Assembly (NCBI GenBank): GCA_030645915.1
Contig: JAUSNO010000005.1
Span: forward strand, 62,001 to 126,000
Length of the DNA: 64,000 nucleotides
Source of the DNA: Undibacterium sp.
Lineage (GTDB): Bacteria > Pseudomonadota > Gammaproteobacteria > Burkholderiales > Burkholderiaceae_D
Reading direction: 5' to 3'
The notes beneath the pieces were generated by a model. It saw only the letters and a list, made by a program, of their open reading frames with translations. It ran no database searches and was not told the DNA's origin. Below are positions 28,585 to 37,849 of the stretch, one piece after another. How positions within the stretch are numbered: position 1 is the stretch's first letter; each line of letters opens with the position of its first letter. A program made the translations under genes and the position numbers.

Positions 28585-28852
28585 TCAACATCTGCAAAAT
28601 GCTATTGCCCTTGCTTACCAAGCAGGTGATTCTGCGCCAAAGATTGTAGCTAAAGGCAAAGGATTAATTGCAGAAGAGATTATCGCTAGAGCAAAAGAAC
28701 ATGGAGTGTACATTCATCAATCAAAAGAACTCGTGTCTTTGTTAATGAAAGTAGAGTTAGATCAGGATATTCCACCAACCCTGTATCGCGTTGTTGCAGA
28801 ACTGCTCGCTTGGCTATACCATATTGAGAGCGAAAAATCGGCGACTTTATAA
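28559..28852 (+). CDS. Stand-alone FlhB C-terminal-domain-like protein
   Basis: 97 residues matching only the cytoplasmic C-terminal domain of FlhB/YscU export switches: APKIVAKGKGLIAEEIIARA, then HGVYIHQSKELVSLLMKVEL and PPTLYRVVAELLAWLY. There are no transmembrane helices, and the autocleavage motif NPTH is absent. Known as FlhB-like or EscU/YscU-domain proteins near flagellar genes; the role is unclear. Several ATGs lie at 28559, 28568 and 28571. It overlaps the FliK-like gene. Confidence 0.85.
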   Translation: MQNMMNEPNQHLQNAIALAYQAGDSAPKIVAKGKGLIAEEIIARAKEHGVYIHQSKELVSLLMKVELDQDIPPTLYRVVAELLAWLYHIESEKSATL

Positions 28853-28896
28853 CGCACACGCCTAACTCAATACTTATTTCGAGACAAACCATTCAT

Positions 28897-29658
28897 ATGC
28901 AATCTTTACATCCTGCGCTAGGCACAGAAAATCAAAGTTCTTTCTTGGTTGAGTCTCGGCGTGAAGTAATTGCCCTGTTGCGCGGATTAAAAGAAAAAAA
29001 TCAGTTAATTAGTATGATGATCAATGATGGCTCCGAGGTTTTCATCACGTCTGTACTCGATCTTGATGACATAAACAATACAATAACCATTGATAGCGCT
29101 CCCAGTCAGGCCGCCAATCAACGCATTATTGAAGCGTCCAGAGTTTTTTTTGAGGGTCTGTTAGACAGAATTAGTATTCAATTTTCTTCATCAAGCATGC
29201 AACGCATTATCTTTGATGGACGTCCAGCGCTGCAATGTGGCATCCCTATCAGCATGATCAGACTGCAGCGACGTGAAAACTATCGCATCAATACTCCCTT
29301 ATCCAATCCAATTCGTTGCCAAATTCCATTAGAAATCAATTCCGAGTTTGAAACAATTAAATTGTCCTTAGTAGACATTAGTTGTGGCGGGGTAGCGATG
29401 CTGGACGAACGAAAGATATTGGATAATTCTATCGGCCGCATTTATGAAGATTGTCAGATTGAATTACCCGGAATAGGCAAAATTGATTTGCTCTTGCAAG
29501 TAAGGAATTCACAAGACTTAATACTACTGAATGGAAAAACAAATCGCCGAATTGGATGTCAATTCATCAATGTTTCGAATGGCGTTTTAGCTAGTGTACA
29601 GCGATATATTATGAAATTGGAAAGAGAACGTAACGCAAAGTTAACAGGGAAAGAGTAA
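28897..29658 (+). CDS. ycgR: YcgR-type cyclic-di-GMP flagellar brake
   Basis: 253 residues: an N-terminal YcgR domain (about 10-120) followed by a PilZ domain. The cyclic-di-GMP-binding signature is present: an RLQRRENYRI arginine cluster and LVDISCGGVAML about 60 residues later. In enterics the bound protein slows the motor by contacting switch or stator components. Here it sits inside the flagellar gene cluster, between the FlhB-like gene and the convergent fliE. Together with the GGDEF enzyme at 6.7-8.3 kb it completes a possible local second-messenger circuit. Confidence 0.92.
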   Translation: MQSLHPALGTENQSSFLVESRREVIALLRGLKEKNQLISMMINDGSEVFITSVLDLDDINNTITIDSAPSQAANQRIIEASRVFFEGLLDRISIQFSSSSMQRIIFDGRPALQCGIPISMIRLQRRENYRINTPLSNPIRCQIPLEINSEFETIKLSLVDISCGGVAMLDERKILDNSIGRIYEDCQIELPGIGKIDLLLQVRNSQDLILLNGKTNRRIGCQFINVSNGVLASVQRYIMKLERERNAKLTGKE

Positions 29659-29686
29659 GGCGCAGTTTTTACTCTTAAATTACATC

Positions 29687-30034
29687 CTATATTTGCATAT
29701 TCATAATATCGTGGTACGCAGATACCAGTTTATTTCTAACTTGAACAGTGGTTTGAAATGAAATATTTGCCTTCTGCATAGAAATCATGACGTCCGAAAG
29801 ACTCACTTTATCGTCACCTAGAGCGAATTTCTGCCCTAATTGTTGAGACGATAGTTGCACGGAGTTTACCTGATCCAGCGATGCTTTTAGTGCATCAGCA
29901 AAGTCAAGTTTTGCTGGTGCAACAGTTTGCGTGCCTACCGCATTGATAGCACTAGACTCCATCCGCGCACTAGCTGCCTTCAATTGTGCAACCATCGCCT
30001 CTATACGACTAGTATCAATTCCGCCCACTTTCAT
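29687..30034 (-). CDS. fliE: Flagellar hook-basal body protein FliE
   Basis: 115-residue rod-MS-ring junction protein. FADALKASLDQVNSVQLSSQ, then KVSLSDVMISMQKANISFQTT and VQVRNKLVSAYHDIMNMQI, is the typical FliE C-terminal region. It is transcribed opposite to fliF, with about 200 bp between them, instead of leading the same operon; the intergenic region must carry both promoters. No sigma-54 or sigma-28 consensus was found there by eye. Confidence 0.95.
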   Translation of the reverse strand: MKVGGIDTSRIEAMVAQLKAASARMESSAINAVGTQTVAPAKLDFADALKASLDQVNSVQLSSQQLGQKFALGDDKVSLSDVMISMQKANISFQTTVQVRNKLVSAYHDIMNMQI

Positions 30035-30233
30035 TTCTTACTCCATTTTTTATCCACCGAGATACCTTATCATTAATGTCAAATGACTTAGTGACGAAAA
30101 GAACCCAAAAATCCTCGTTTTTCCTTCAATTGATTTCATGAAATAACAGCACAATTTGTATTAAGGAAAAAACCAAGAACGGACAACAAAATGCATTACT
30201 CCAATGTCATAAAAATCAATCGAGAGGTACATT

Positions 30234-31910
30234 GTGGCCACAGCTAATGACGCAACCTTAATCAGGCCAACGCCAGAATTCCCTACTATTTTTGGTCTTG
30301 CGGATACACCAGGTCTGCGTACAATTCTTTTATCTGTGGGAGCCGCACTAACACTTGCGATCATGGCGGGGGTTTGGATGTGGAGCCAACAACCAGACTA
30401 CAGAGTACTCTTTTCGAATTTCAATGATCGCGACGGAGGTGCCATCGTTGCCTCTCTTCAGCAAATGAATGTTCCTTACAAGTATTCTGAAGGTGGAAGT
30501 GCCATTCTTGTACCTTCAAATCAAGTACATGATGCCAGATTGAAACTTGCTTCACAGGGGCTACCTAAAGGTGGCAATGTCGGTTTCGAATTAATGGAAA
30601 ACCAGAAACTGGGTATCTCACAATTTTTAGAACAAGTTAATTTTCAACGCGCATTAGAGGGAGAACTTGCTCGTTCGATTCAAGCAGTCTCAGCGGTACA
30701 AACAGCTCGCGTTCACCTTGCTATTCCGAAATCGAATGTATTTATTCGAGAACAACAAAAACCAACCGCGTCGGTACTACTCAATCTTTATCCTGGCCGC
30801 ACAATGGATCAACAACAAGTCAGTGCAATCCTTCACTTAGTTGCGAGTAGCGTTCCAGAATTAGCGGTTAAAAATGTAACGATCGTTGATCAAAATGGTA
30901 ATTTGTTATCCGACCCAAGCAAACAAACTGCAAACAACAATCTCGATCCATCACAATTGAAGTATGTAGAAGACTATCAACAAAACATCGTCAAGCGTAT
31001 AGAGTCGATTATTTCTCCTATTGTCGGAGCGCAAAATGTGCGCGCGGAAGCAACCGCAGATATTGATTTTTCAAGAAGCGAACAGGCTGCTGAGAGCTAC
31101 CGTCCAAACTCTCCTCCCGAATCATCAACCATACGCAGTCAGCAGTCGAGCGAATCATATAATAAGGGGGCGAATGCATCTGGCATTCCAGGCGCGCTAT
31201 CAAATCAACCACCAGTTCCTTCTACTGCACCCATTATTGCACCTGGCACGGCAAATCAAGCTGCTTCTGCATCAAGTGCTGGTTTGATGCAAAAAGATTC
31301 TACCGTGAATTATGAAGTAGATAAAACCATTCGATATACACAACAACCAATGGGTGGAGTAAAACGGCTGTCAGTAGCAATTGTAGTTAATTACAAAAGC
31401 GAAACCGATAAATCTGGCAAGGTGACGAGCAAAGCATTGACAGATGCTGAGAAAGCACAAATCAGCGACCTGGCCAAAGAAGCAATGGGCTTTAATAAAG
31501 AGCGTGGGGATACCTTAAACCTTGTCAACAGCCCGTTTGCCATACCTGAAAAAGAAGCTATAGTAGAAGTACCAATCTGGAAGCAAGCAGATACAATACA
31601 AACGGCAAAAGAGATAGGCAGGTACCTTATCGCAGGTTTAATTCTGATGTATCTCTTCTTTGGATTCTTAAAACCCACACTTAAAAAAATTACGAATAGG
31701 CAAGCAGAACGAGAAATGCTCGAAGAGCAGAAGATCAAGAAGCAACTGGAGGAAGAAAGTGAAGATGATGACGCAGTGGTGAAATTATCTCAAACCACAG
31801 AAAAACAAGAATCGGATTATGAAATTAATATGAATATGGCAAAACAACTGGCCACAAGTGATCCTAAGATTGTCGCAAACGTGATTAAAACATGGGTAAG
31901 CAATGAGTGA
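30234..31910 (+). CDS. fliF: Flagellar MS-ring protein FliF
   Basis: Forms the inner-membrane ring around the export gate. Two transmembrane segments: near residues 25-45 (ILLSVGAALTLAIMAGVWMW) and 460-480 (YLIAGLILMYLFFGFL). The periplasmic part contains the YscJ/FliF region PDYRVLFSNFNDRDGGAIV, then GLPKGGNVGFELME. The cytoplasmic tail binds FliG. GTG start with a GAGAGG site. 558 aa is normal. It overlaps fliG by 8 bp and opens the fliFGHIJK operon. Confidence 0.96.
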   Translation: MATANDATLIRPTPEFPTIFGLADTPGLRTILLSVGAALTLAIMAGVWMWSQQPDYRVLFSNFNDRDGGAIVASLQQMNVPYKYSEGGSAILVPSNQVHDARLKLASQGLPKGGNVGFELMENQKLGISQFLEQVNFQRALEGELARSIQAVSAVQTARVHLAIPKSNVFIREQQKPTASVLLNLYPGRTMDQQQVSAILHLVASSVPELAVKNVTIVDQNGNLLSDPSKQTANNNLDPSQLKYVEDYQQNIVKRIESIISPIVGAQNVRAEATADIDFSRSEQAAESYRPNSPPESSTIRSQQSSESYNKGANASGIPGALSNQPPVPSTAPIIAPGTANQAASASSAGLMQKDSTVNYEVDKTIRYTQQPMGGVKRLSVAIVVNYKSETDKSGKVTSKALTDAEKAQISDLAKEAMGFNKERGDTLNLVNSPFAIPEKEAIVEVPIWKQADTIQTAKEIGRYLIAGLILMYLFFGFLKPTLKKITNRQAEREMLEEQKIKKQLEEESEDDDAVVKLSQTTEKQESDYEINMNMAKQLATSDPKIVANVIKTWVSNE

Positions 31911-32898
31911 CGACGGCGTACAAAAAGCGGCAACATTGATGCTAGCACTTGGTGAAGATGGTGCTGCAGAGGTCATGAAATATCTTGGGCCGCGCGAAGT
32001 GCAAAAAATTGGTGCCGCTATGGCCTCAATCGGCGCGATACCACATGAAGCAATTGCCAAGGTGCTCGAAGAATTTAAGTCTGTGGCGGACCTGAGCTCT
32101 TCAGTTGGACTTGATTCTGACGAATATATACGTAATGTGTTAACAAGAGCTCTGGGAGATGATAAAGCATCTTCTTTAATCAACCGTATTTTGGGTGGTA
32201 AAGACGCTAGCGGAATTGAAAGCCTGAAATGGATGGATTCCGCTTCAGTTGCAGAACTGATCAAAAATGAACATCCTCAGATTATTGCGACTATCCTGGT
32301 TCACTTGGAAAGCGATCAGGCTAGCGAAATCCTCAATCATTTTACCGAACGATTGCGCAATGATGCAATTTTGCGCATTGCTACACTTGATGGCATCCAG
32401 CCGACAGCGTTAAAAGAACTCAATGATGTCCTGACAAAATTATTAACAGGAAATGAAAGTCTGAAGAAAAAATCGATTGGCGGCGTACGCGCTGCAGCCG
32501 AAATATTGAACTTCATGAGCGGAGACAATGAAGCATCCGTAATGGAAAATCTGCGTAAATATGATGGTGATATGGCAGAAAAAATCATGGATGAAATGTT
32601 CGTGTTCGATAATATTCTGGAAATTGATGATCGTGGTATCCAGCTATTATTACGGGAAGTTCAATCTGATTCGTTGATCATCGCACTTAAAGGTGCAAAC
32701 CCAGATATGCGTGAGAAAATTTTTAAAAATATGTCACAACGCGCTGCCGAGATGATGCGAGAAGATCTTGAGTCAAAAGGTCCTGTGCGACTTTCTGAAG
32801 TAGAGGCGCAACAAAAACAAATTTTGATGATCGTACGCCGACTCGCCGACGAAGGACAAATCATGCTTGGTGCAAAAGGCGAAGATTCTTATGTCTAA
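31903..32898 (+). CDS. fliG: Flagellar motor switch protein FliG
   Basis: Torque-generating C-ring subunit. 331 residues with the armadillo-like middle domain (NEHPQIIATILVHLESDQAS) and the C-terminal charged face used against the stator (DDRGIQLLLREVQSDSLIIA then MSQRAAEMMREDLESKGPV). The N-terminus (GVQKAATLMLALGEDGAAEV) binds FliF. The start overlaps fliF. Confidence 0.96.
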   Translation: MSDDGVQKAATLMLALGEDGAAEVMKYLGPREVQKIGAAMASIGAIPHEAIAKVLEEFKSVADLSSSVGLDSDEYIRNVLTRALGDDKASSLINRILGGKDASGIESLKWMDSASVAELIKNEHPQIIATILVHLESDQASEILNHFTERLRNDAILRIATLDGIQPTALKELNDVLTKLLTGNESLKKKSIGGVRAAAEILNFMSGDNEASVMENLRKYDGDMAEKIMDEMFVFDNILEIDDRGIQLLLREVQSDSLIIALKGANPDMREKIFKNMSQRAAEMMREDLESKGPVRLSEVEAQQKQILMIVRRLADEGQIMLGAKGEDSYV

Positions 32899-33565
32899 TG
32901 TCACTCCCAAAGGAGAAATGTCAGCCTTCCAGCGTTGGGAAATGGCTTCATTTGGTGATGACCGCCCTTCGCAGATAACAGAGCAGCTACTCCAAGCGAA
33001 CGCGACTGCCAAAATAAATCAGCTAGAGATAGCTAATATTAGAGAAGTGGCACGTCGCGAAGGTAGTGCGTTAGGCTTCCGAGAAGGTCACGCAGCAGGG
33101 CTAATAGAAGGGCACGACGCTGGCAAAGAAAAAATGGAAGCGCAGATAGCACAACTTTATGCACTGGCAATACAGTTTTCCGAACAATTAGTTATCGCCA
33201 ATCAATCATTAGGGCAAGATATTCTCAACCTTGCTATTGATCTGGCTCAGACAATGACAAGAAGTAAACTGGAATTGAACCCCGAAACTATCATTCCAAT
33301 TTTACGAGAGGCCATAGATTTTTTGCCATCTGTCCAACAACCCGCGCAAATAAATTTGCACCCTGAAGATGCGCTAATCATCAAGAACAATATGAGCGAT
33401 GAATTAAATGCTGTCGGCTGGCGTATTGTTAGTGATCCGCACATAGAACGTGGTGGTTGTACTTTGGAAACCGCGCAAAATTTGGTTGATGCTACATTGA
33501 CTACTCGTTGGGAGCGGCTAACCGAAGCACTTAAAAATGGTATAACTACTTCAGGTACAGCATGA
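32891..33565 (+). CDS. fliH: Flagellar export ATPase regulator FliH
   Basis: 224 residues. The middle holds Gly-spaced GxxxG-type helical repeats ([20 protein letters not shown]), typical of the FliH stator stalk, and the C-terminal half ([33 protein letters not shown]) is the FliI-binding domain. The start ATG 32891 overlaps the fliG stop by 8 bp; the track ORF begins earlier inside fliG. It overlaps fliI by 4 bp. Confidence 0.93.
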   Translation: MSNVTPKGEMSAFQRWEMASFGDDRPSQITEQLLQANATAKINQLEIANIREVARREGSALGFREGHAAGLIEGHDAGKEKMEAQIAQLYALAIQFSEQLVIANQSLGQDILNLAIDLAQTMTRSKLELNPETIIPILREAIDFLPSVQQPAQINLHPEDALIIKNNMSDELNAVGWRIVSDPHIERGGCTLETAQNLVDATLTTRWERLTEALKNGITTSGTA

Positions 33566-34953
33566 TGCCGGACTCGCCAGTTACCTCATGGAAATCCATG
33601 CTGGCGGAAGGCAGAGAGCTCATCTCACATACACAAGCTATGCTGGTATCGGGCAGAGTTACCAAAGTAACGGGATTGGTAATGGAGGCTGTTGGTCTCA
33701 AACTTCCAGTTGGAAGCGCGTGCGTAGTTCATTTACAAAATGGTCTCAAAATCGATGCTGAAGTTGTTGGGTTTGATGGGGATCGCCTATTTTTGATGCC
33801 CCACAGCAGTTTGGATGGAGTCGTTCCTGGCGCTCCGGTTTTTCCCGCAGAACCAACCAATATTGACAATGCTAGACATCCACAAAGGCGGCCAAGTGAT
33901 CGTACTCGACGTCTTCCAGTTGGCTATGAATTACTCGGACGGGTACTCGATGGTAACGGCAGACCACTCGATGCCCTAGGAGCGCTGCACACTAAAGAAT
34001 CAGCTCCGCTCGGTGCACGTATTTACAACCCACTGTCCCGAGCCCCAATCAGAGAAACCTTAGATGTTGGGGTTCGCGCCATCAATAGCATGCTCAGTGT
34101 GGGTCGTGGTCAACGACTCGGATTGTTTGCCGGTTCTGGCGTTGGTAAAAGCATTCTGCTTGGAATGATGGCAAGGTATACCACTGCCGATGTGATTGTC
34201 GTTGGATTGATTGGCGAACGTGGTCGTGAGGTAAAGGAATTTATTGAAGATATTCTAGGGCAAGATGGTTTAGCGCGTTCGGTCGTTGTGGCGGCTCCGG
34301 CAGACGCCCCCCCTCTAATGCGTCTACAAGGTGCAGTATATGCAACCACTATTGCCGAATATTTTAGAGACCAAGGGAAAAATGTCCTTCTAATCATGGA
34401 TTCACTCACTCGTTATGCGATGGCGCAAAGAGAAATAGCATTAGCTATCGGTGAACCACCGGCAACCAAAGGATATCCACCATCGGTATTTGCAAAGCTA
34501 CCGATACTAGTGGAACGCGCCGGCAATGGTAAAGAAGGCGGCGGCTCTATAACGGCCTTCTATACAGTACTAACGGAAGGGGATGACCAGCAAGATCCAA
34601 TTGCCGATGCTGCAAGAGCAATTTTGGACGGGCACATCGTCCTAAATCGGAGTCTTGCAGAAAGCGGACATTATCCCGCCATCGACATTGAACAATCGAT
34701 CAGTCGTGCTATGCACAGCATCACCACGCCAGAACATCAGCAGCTATCACGTCGCTTAAAGCAACTCTATTCTCGTTATGAACGCAGCAGAGATCTGATC
34801 AGCGTAGGTGCATATTCCCCTGGGTCTGATCCTTTACTAGACGAAGCAATCAAACTTCACCCTCGTATCGTTTCTTTTCTTCAACAAGATATACTTGAAA
34901 AATCGTCCATTCCGGAGAGCTTGGCTGAACTTACCGCTCTATTCAATGGTTAA
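33562..34953 (+). CDS. fliI: Flagellum-specific export ATPase FliI
   Basis: Energises substrate delivery to the flagellar export gate. F1-beta-like ATPase, 463 residues: Walker [10 protein letters not shown] near residue 190, Walker [19 protein letters not shown], and the family signature [18 protein letters not shown]. Start ATGATG overlaps fliH. Confidence 0.97.
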   Translation: MMPDSPVTSWKSMLAEGRELISHTQAMLVSGRVTKVTGLVMEAVGLKLPVGSACVVHLQNGLKIDAEVVGFDGDRLFLMPHSSLDGVVPGAPVFPAEPTNIDNARHPQRRPSDRTRRLPVGYELLGRVLDGNGRPLDALGALHTKESAPLGARIYNPLSRAPIRETLDVGVRAINSMLSVGRGQRLGLFAGSGVGKSILLGMMARYTTADVIVVGLIGERGREVKEFIEDILGQDGLARSVVVAAPADAPPLMRLQGAVYATTIAEYFRDQGKNVLLIMDSLTRYAMAQREIALAIGEPPATKGYPPSVFAKLPILVERAGNGKEGGGSITAFYTVLTEGDDQQDPIADAARAILDGHIVLNRSLAESGHYPAIDIEQSISRAMHSITTPEHQQLSRRLKQLYSRYERSRDLISVGAYSPGSDPLLDEAIKLHPRIVSFLQQDILEKSSIPESLAELTALFNG

Positions 34954-34997
34954 GAATTTATGCGACTCATTATAATCAGATCGAATAAGGTGAAGTG

Positions 34998-35435
34998 ATG
35001 CAAAAATCTCCCATCAGTACATTGATCGAGATCGCAGTAAAGAATTCCGATGAGGCGGCTAAGCGCCTAGGCAAGGCGATTCTTGCGCATGAAGAAACTG
35101 AAAAACAATTATCCCTATTGTTGCAATACAAAGAGGATTACGTAATTAGATTTCAGGACGGGGCATCAAAAGGTATCAGCACAACGCAATATATCAATTT
35201 CCAATCGTTTATCAATAAACTTGATGGTGCAGTTGAGGGGCAAAAACAAGTAGTTGGCGATGCCGAATATAAGATTAAGCTCGCTCGAAATCATTGGCAG
35301 GAAAGTGAAAAAAAACGACTTTCTTACGACACATTGAACAACAGAGCGATCGCCTCCGTCCAAAAAAAAGAAGGAAAGCGTGATCAAAAGCAAATGGACG
35401 AACACGCAGCCAGGTCATTTTTCTATAAACGTTAA
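34998..35435 (+). CDS. fliJ: Flagellar export chaperone FliJ
   Basis: 145-residue, almost wholly helical coiled-coil protein (SDEAAKRLGKAILAHEETEK, KRDQKQMDEHAARSFFYKR), the FliJ pattern that resembles the gamma subunit of F1-ATPase and sits in the FliI ring. ATG 34998 is preferred over the GTG immediately before it; AAGGTGAAG lies upstream. 41 bp after fliI. Confidence 0.9.
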   Translation: MQKSPISTLIEIAVKNSDEAAKRLGKAILAHEETEKQLSLLLQYKEDYVIRFQDGASKGISTTQYINFQSFINKLDGAVEGQKQVVGDAEYKIKLARNHWQESEKKRLSYDTLNNRAIASVQKKEGKRDQKQMDEHAARSFFYKR

Positions 35436-35494
35436 CGCTTCTTGAAAAATAGCGAAAAACAGAATAATTAGCAGAACTTTAACTGGGTAGAATC

Positions 35495-36874
35495 ATGCAA
35501 AATCCAATCGCTTTCATACCAACAGAACCAACTGGTAATTCTGCGAAAAAAATCAATTCCAGCATTAACACTAGTCAGTCAGTCAACACTTCTTTCAATC
35601 AACTGCTATCAAGGGAAATCTCCGCAAAAAAACCTATCAATAAAGATAATTCAGCAAGTAAGGTAGAAAATAAAGTCGTCAATAAAAATACTGAGACAAA
35701 GCAAAAAGTACCGGATGACGCTGCTAAAGTTAAAGTAAAGAAAGAAGATGAGACGAAGGATAAATTAGAATCCGATCAAACCTCGCTTGAAAGTACGCAA
35801 ACTAATGGAGTCCAATTCATTGCCCTGGTTGAAAGCATGACGCAATTTTCCACCAAAACTGTTTCCCCGTTACCCGAAACTACTAGCACTGAAATTTCGT
35901 TAGTTGATACAAGCACAATGGCGACTACAAATGCCAGTCTCACTGACATTGAGGCACTCGAATCAGATAAAAAAAATGATTCCCTATTTTCATTTCAAGC
36001 TGAACAGGAAAATGTCTCTGATATAGGTAATGAAAACACCCTCGCTACCATCGCCGGTAATACATTCAAAAAACCAAATGATTCCCCAGTAACTCCCTTA
36101 CCTGCGCCACTCAGTGACCCATCTCTGGTAAATAAAGGAGGGGAACAAGGCGCTACCCAGCAAATACTGGATAATTTACAGACTGATGTGAGACTGGATA
36201 TAAAGGCTGACCTGAACGCCGATTCGAAGGCTGACATGAAGGTGGATCTAAGTATGGATCCGAAAACTGAAATAAAAATTGACCCTAAAGCCGAATTGAA
36301 GACGGATCCTAAAATCCAAATATCAGGAAGCGCTAATGAGTCAGGTCTCAAAGTGTCAGACGTTTCACCTTCTGCTCAAAATTTTGCTCAGCAGATAGCG
36401 ATCAGTAGCGGACAGGTTCATGCTTCAACGGAACTCGAACACCTCACTCCGCGCGTGGGCACTTCTGCCTGGGATCAAGCCGTTGGACAAAAAATAATCT
36501 GGATGGTCGCGGGTGGAAAACAAACTGCAGAGCTCACGCTGAATCCTCCAGATCTAGGTCCTATGCAAGTGGTATTAAGTATAAATAATGATCAGGCAAA
36601 TGCCACTTTTATCTCTGCACATTCAGACGTGAGGGAAGCCTTAGAATCCGCCATGCCAAAGTTGCGTCAAATGATGGATGACGCAGGTGTGCAATTATCA
36701 AGTTTCTCTGTCAAATCTGAAACATCAAATCAAGGAAATCAATCTGCGGAGGATCGCTCCTTTTCTCGTTCAAAAAGTAATGCGACAGAAACCATTGCAG
36801 GGATTGACTCTGTGGCGACACCAGATACGATAAGAAAATCTTCTGGTCTAGGTATAGTTGATACCTTTGCTTAA
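35495..36874 (+). CDS. fliK: Flagellar hook-length control protein FliK
   Basis: Molecular ruler secreted during hook growth. 459 residues: a long polar, Ser/Thr/Lys-rich N-terminal ruler and a C-terminal Flg_hook domain (about 310-410; QKIIWMVAGGKQTAELTLNP, PPDLGPMQVVLSINNDQANA). Residues about 230-276 are a tandem run of a short charged motif of D-x-K-x-D/E type (DPKTEIKIDPKAELKTDPK) that may reflect slippage and would change ruler length. A normal position at the end of the fliF-fliK operon. Confidence 0.93.
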   Translation: MQNPIAFIPTEPTGNSAKKINSSINTSQSVNTSFNQLLSREISAKKPINKDNSASKVENKVVNKNTETKQKVPDDAAKVKVKKEDETKDKLESDQTSLESTQTNGVQFIALVESMTQFSTKTVSPLPETTSTEISLVDTSTMATTNASLTDIEALESDKKNDSLFSFQAEQENVSDIGNENTLATIAGNTFKKPNDSPVTPLPAPLSDPSLVNKGGEQGATQQILDNLQTDVRLDIKADLNADSKADMKVDLSMDPKTEIKIDPKAELKTDPKIQISGSANESGLKVSDVSPSAQNFAQQIAISSGQVHASTELEHLTPRVGTSAWDQAVGQKIIWMVAGGKQTAELTLNPPDLGPMQVVLSINNDQANATFISAHSDVREALESAMPKLRQMMDDAGVQLSSFSVKSETSNQGNQSAEDRSFSRSKSNATETIAGIDSVATPDTIRKSSGLGIVDTFA

Positions 36875-37338
36875 TTTCGTTTCTTAACGTTCACGCCGTC
36901 ATTACTTCATATTAAATATTACATATTCAATAATACGACCAAATTCTAGAGCAAAAAATACTTTAGGCGCCATCTTGTGCTGAAATTTGCATGAGCGCTT
37001 AAGAATAGAAACGCCACATCAACATCGCTCAATCGAATCATGTACTTCATAACAGATACCAACTATCAAACGGGAGAAATACATCCCTCATTCCCGAATC
37101 CAACAAAGCTTTCTAGGATAAACTCTTACTTGTGAGTAAGTGACTGCACGACTGAGATGAATGGATTTGTCTGTATAAGAAATGTAAATTGAATACAACT
37201 TTTAATCGGTCTTGAACGATTAAGTCTTAAACAGCAGATATGAACAGATATATGCCCTCTTTTTCAGGCATGTCACACACATACAAATGCGGATAATAAT
37301 CAAAATATTGATACTTAGTGTCAAATAAGAGGAAATAA
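36875..37338. promoter_or_regulatory. 464-bp gap upstream of fliL, probable promoter region
   Basis: AT-rich and without a credible gene. It contains a perfect hairpin-forming palindrome CTTACT-TGTG-AGTAAG at 37125-37140, about 200 bp before fliL. The gap separates the fliF-K and fliL-R operons, so it should hold the promoter of the second; no sigma-28 or sigma-54 consensus was found by eye. An AGAGGAAA site lies directly before fliL. Confidence 0.4.
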
Positions 37339-37845
37339 ATGTCGAAAGCACCTGAAAAAGCAGCACTGGCAGCTGAAACAGCACCAGTTGTAAAATCCAA
37401 GAAAAAACTGATTATCATCATCGCTGCGGCAGTTCTATTGCTCGGAGTTATTGGCGGTGGAGCGGCTGTATTTTTATCCAAAAAAAATTCCTCAGCTAAA
37501 GATAAAGAACACAAAGCAGAACCTGCAAAAGCGCCGGTTTTTTTACCTCTTGAGGCATTCGTTGTCAACTTACAGTCCGAAACCGGTGATAAATATTTAC
37601 AGGTAAGTATGACACTGCAGGTCGTAGATGAAGAACAGGCAAACTTGCTTAAATTAAATATGCCGCAAGTGCGTAGTCGTTTGTTAATGCTCCTATCCAG
37701 CAAGGAAACGTCGGAAATACTGTCATCAGAGGGCAAAGAAAAACTAATTGAAGAAATAGTCGAACAAGTAAAGCTTCCATTTGTTCCAAAAGGCCCGTCG
37801 CAAAAAGTAAGCGGCGTGTTTTTCACTTCGTTTGTAGTCCAATAA
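37339..37845 (+). CDS. fliL: Flagellar basal body-associated protein FliL
   Basis: 168-residue single-pass inner-membrane protein: short Lys-rich cytoplasmic N-terminus, transmembrane helix KLIIIIAAAVLLLGVIGGGA (about 25-45), periplasmic domain FLPLEAFVVNLQSETGDKYL then MLLSSKETSEILSSEGKEKL. FliL associates with stators and the basal body. First gene of the fliLMNOPQR operon. Confidence 0.95.
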   Translation: MSKAPEKAALAAETAPVVKSKKKLIIIIAAAVLLLGVIGGGAAVFLSKKNSSAKDKEHKAEPAKAPVFLPLEAFVVNLQSETGDKYLQVSMTLQVVDEEQANLLKLNMPQVRSRLLMLLSSKETSEILSSEGKEKLIEEIVEQVKLPFVPKGPSQKVSGVFFTSFVVQ

Positions 37846-37849
37846 ATTC

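Noticed and set aside
36875-37338. Sigma-54 promoter before fliL
   Set aside because: No TGGCAC-N5-TTGC pattern could be found in the gap.
37227-37826. 199-aa minus-strand ORF opposite fliL
   Set aside because: Overlaps fliL almost fully and has no recognisable domain; fliL is certain.
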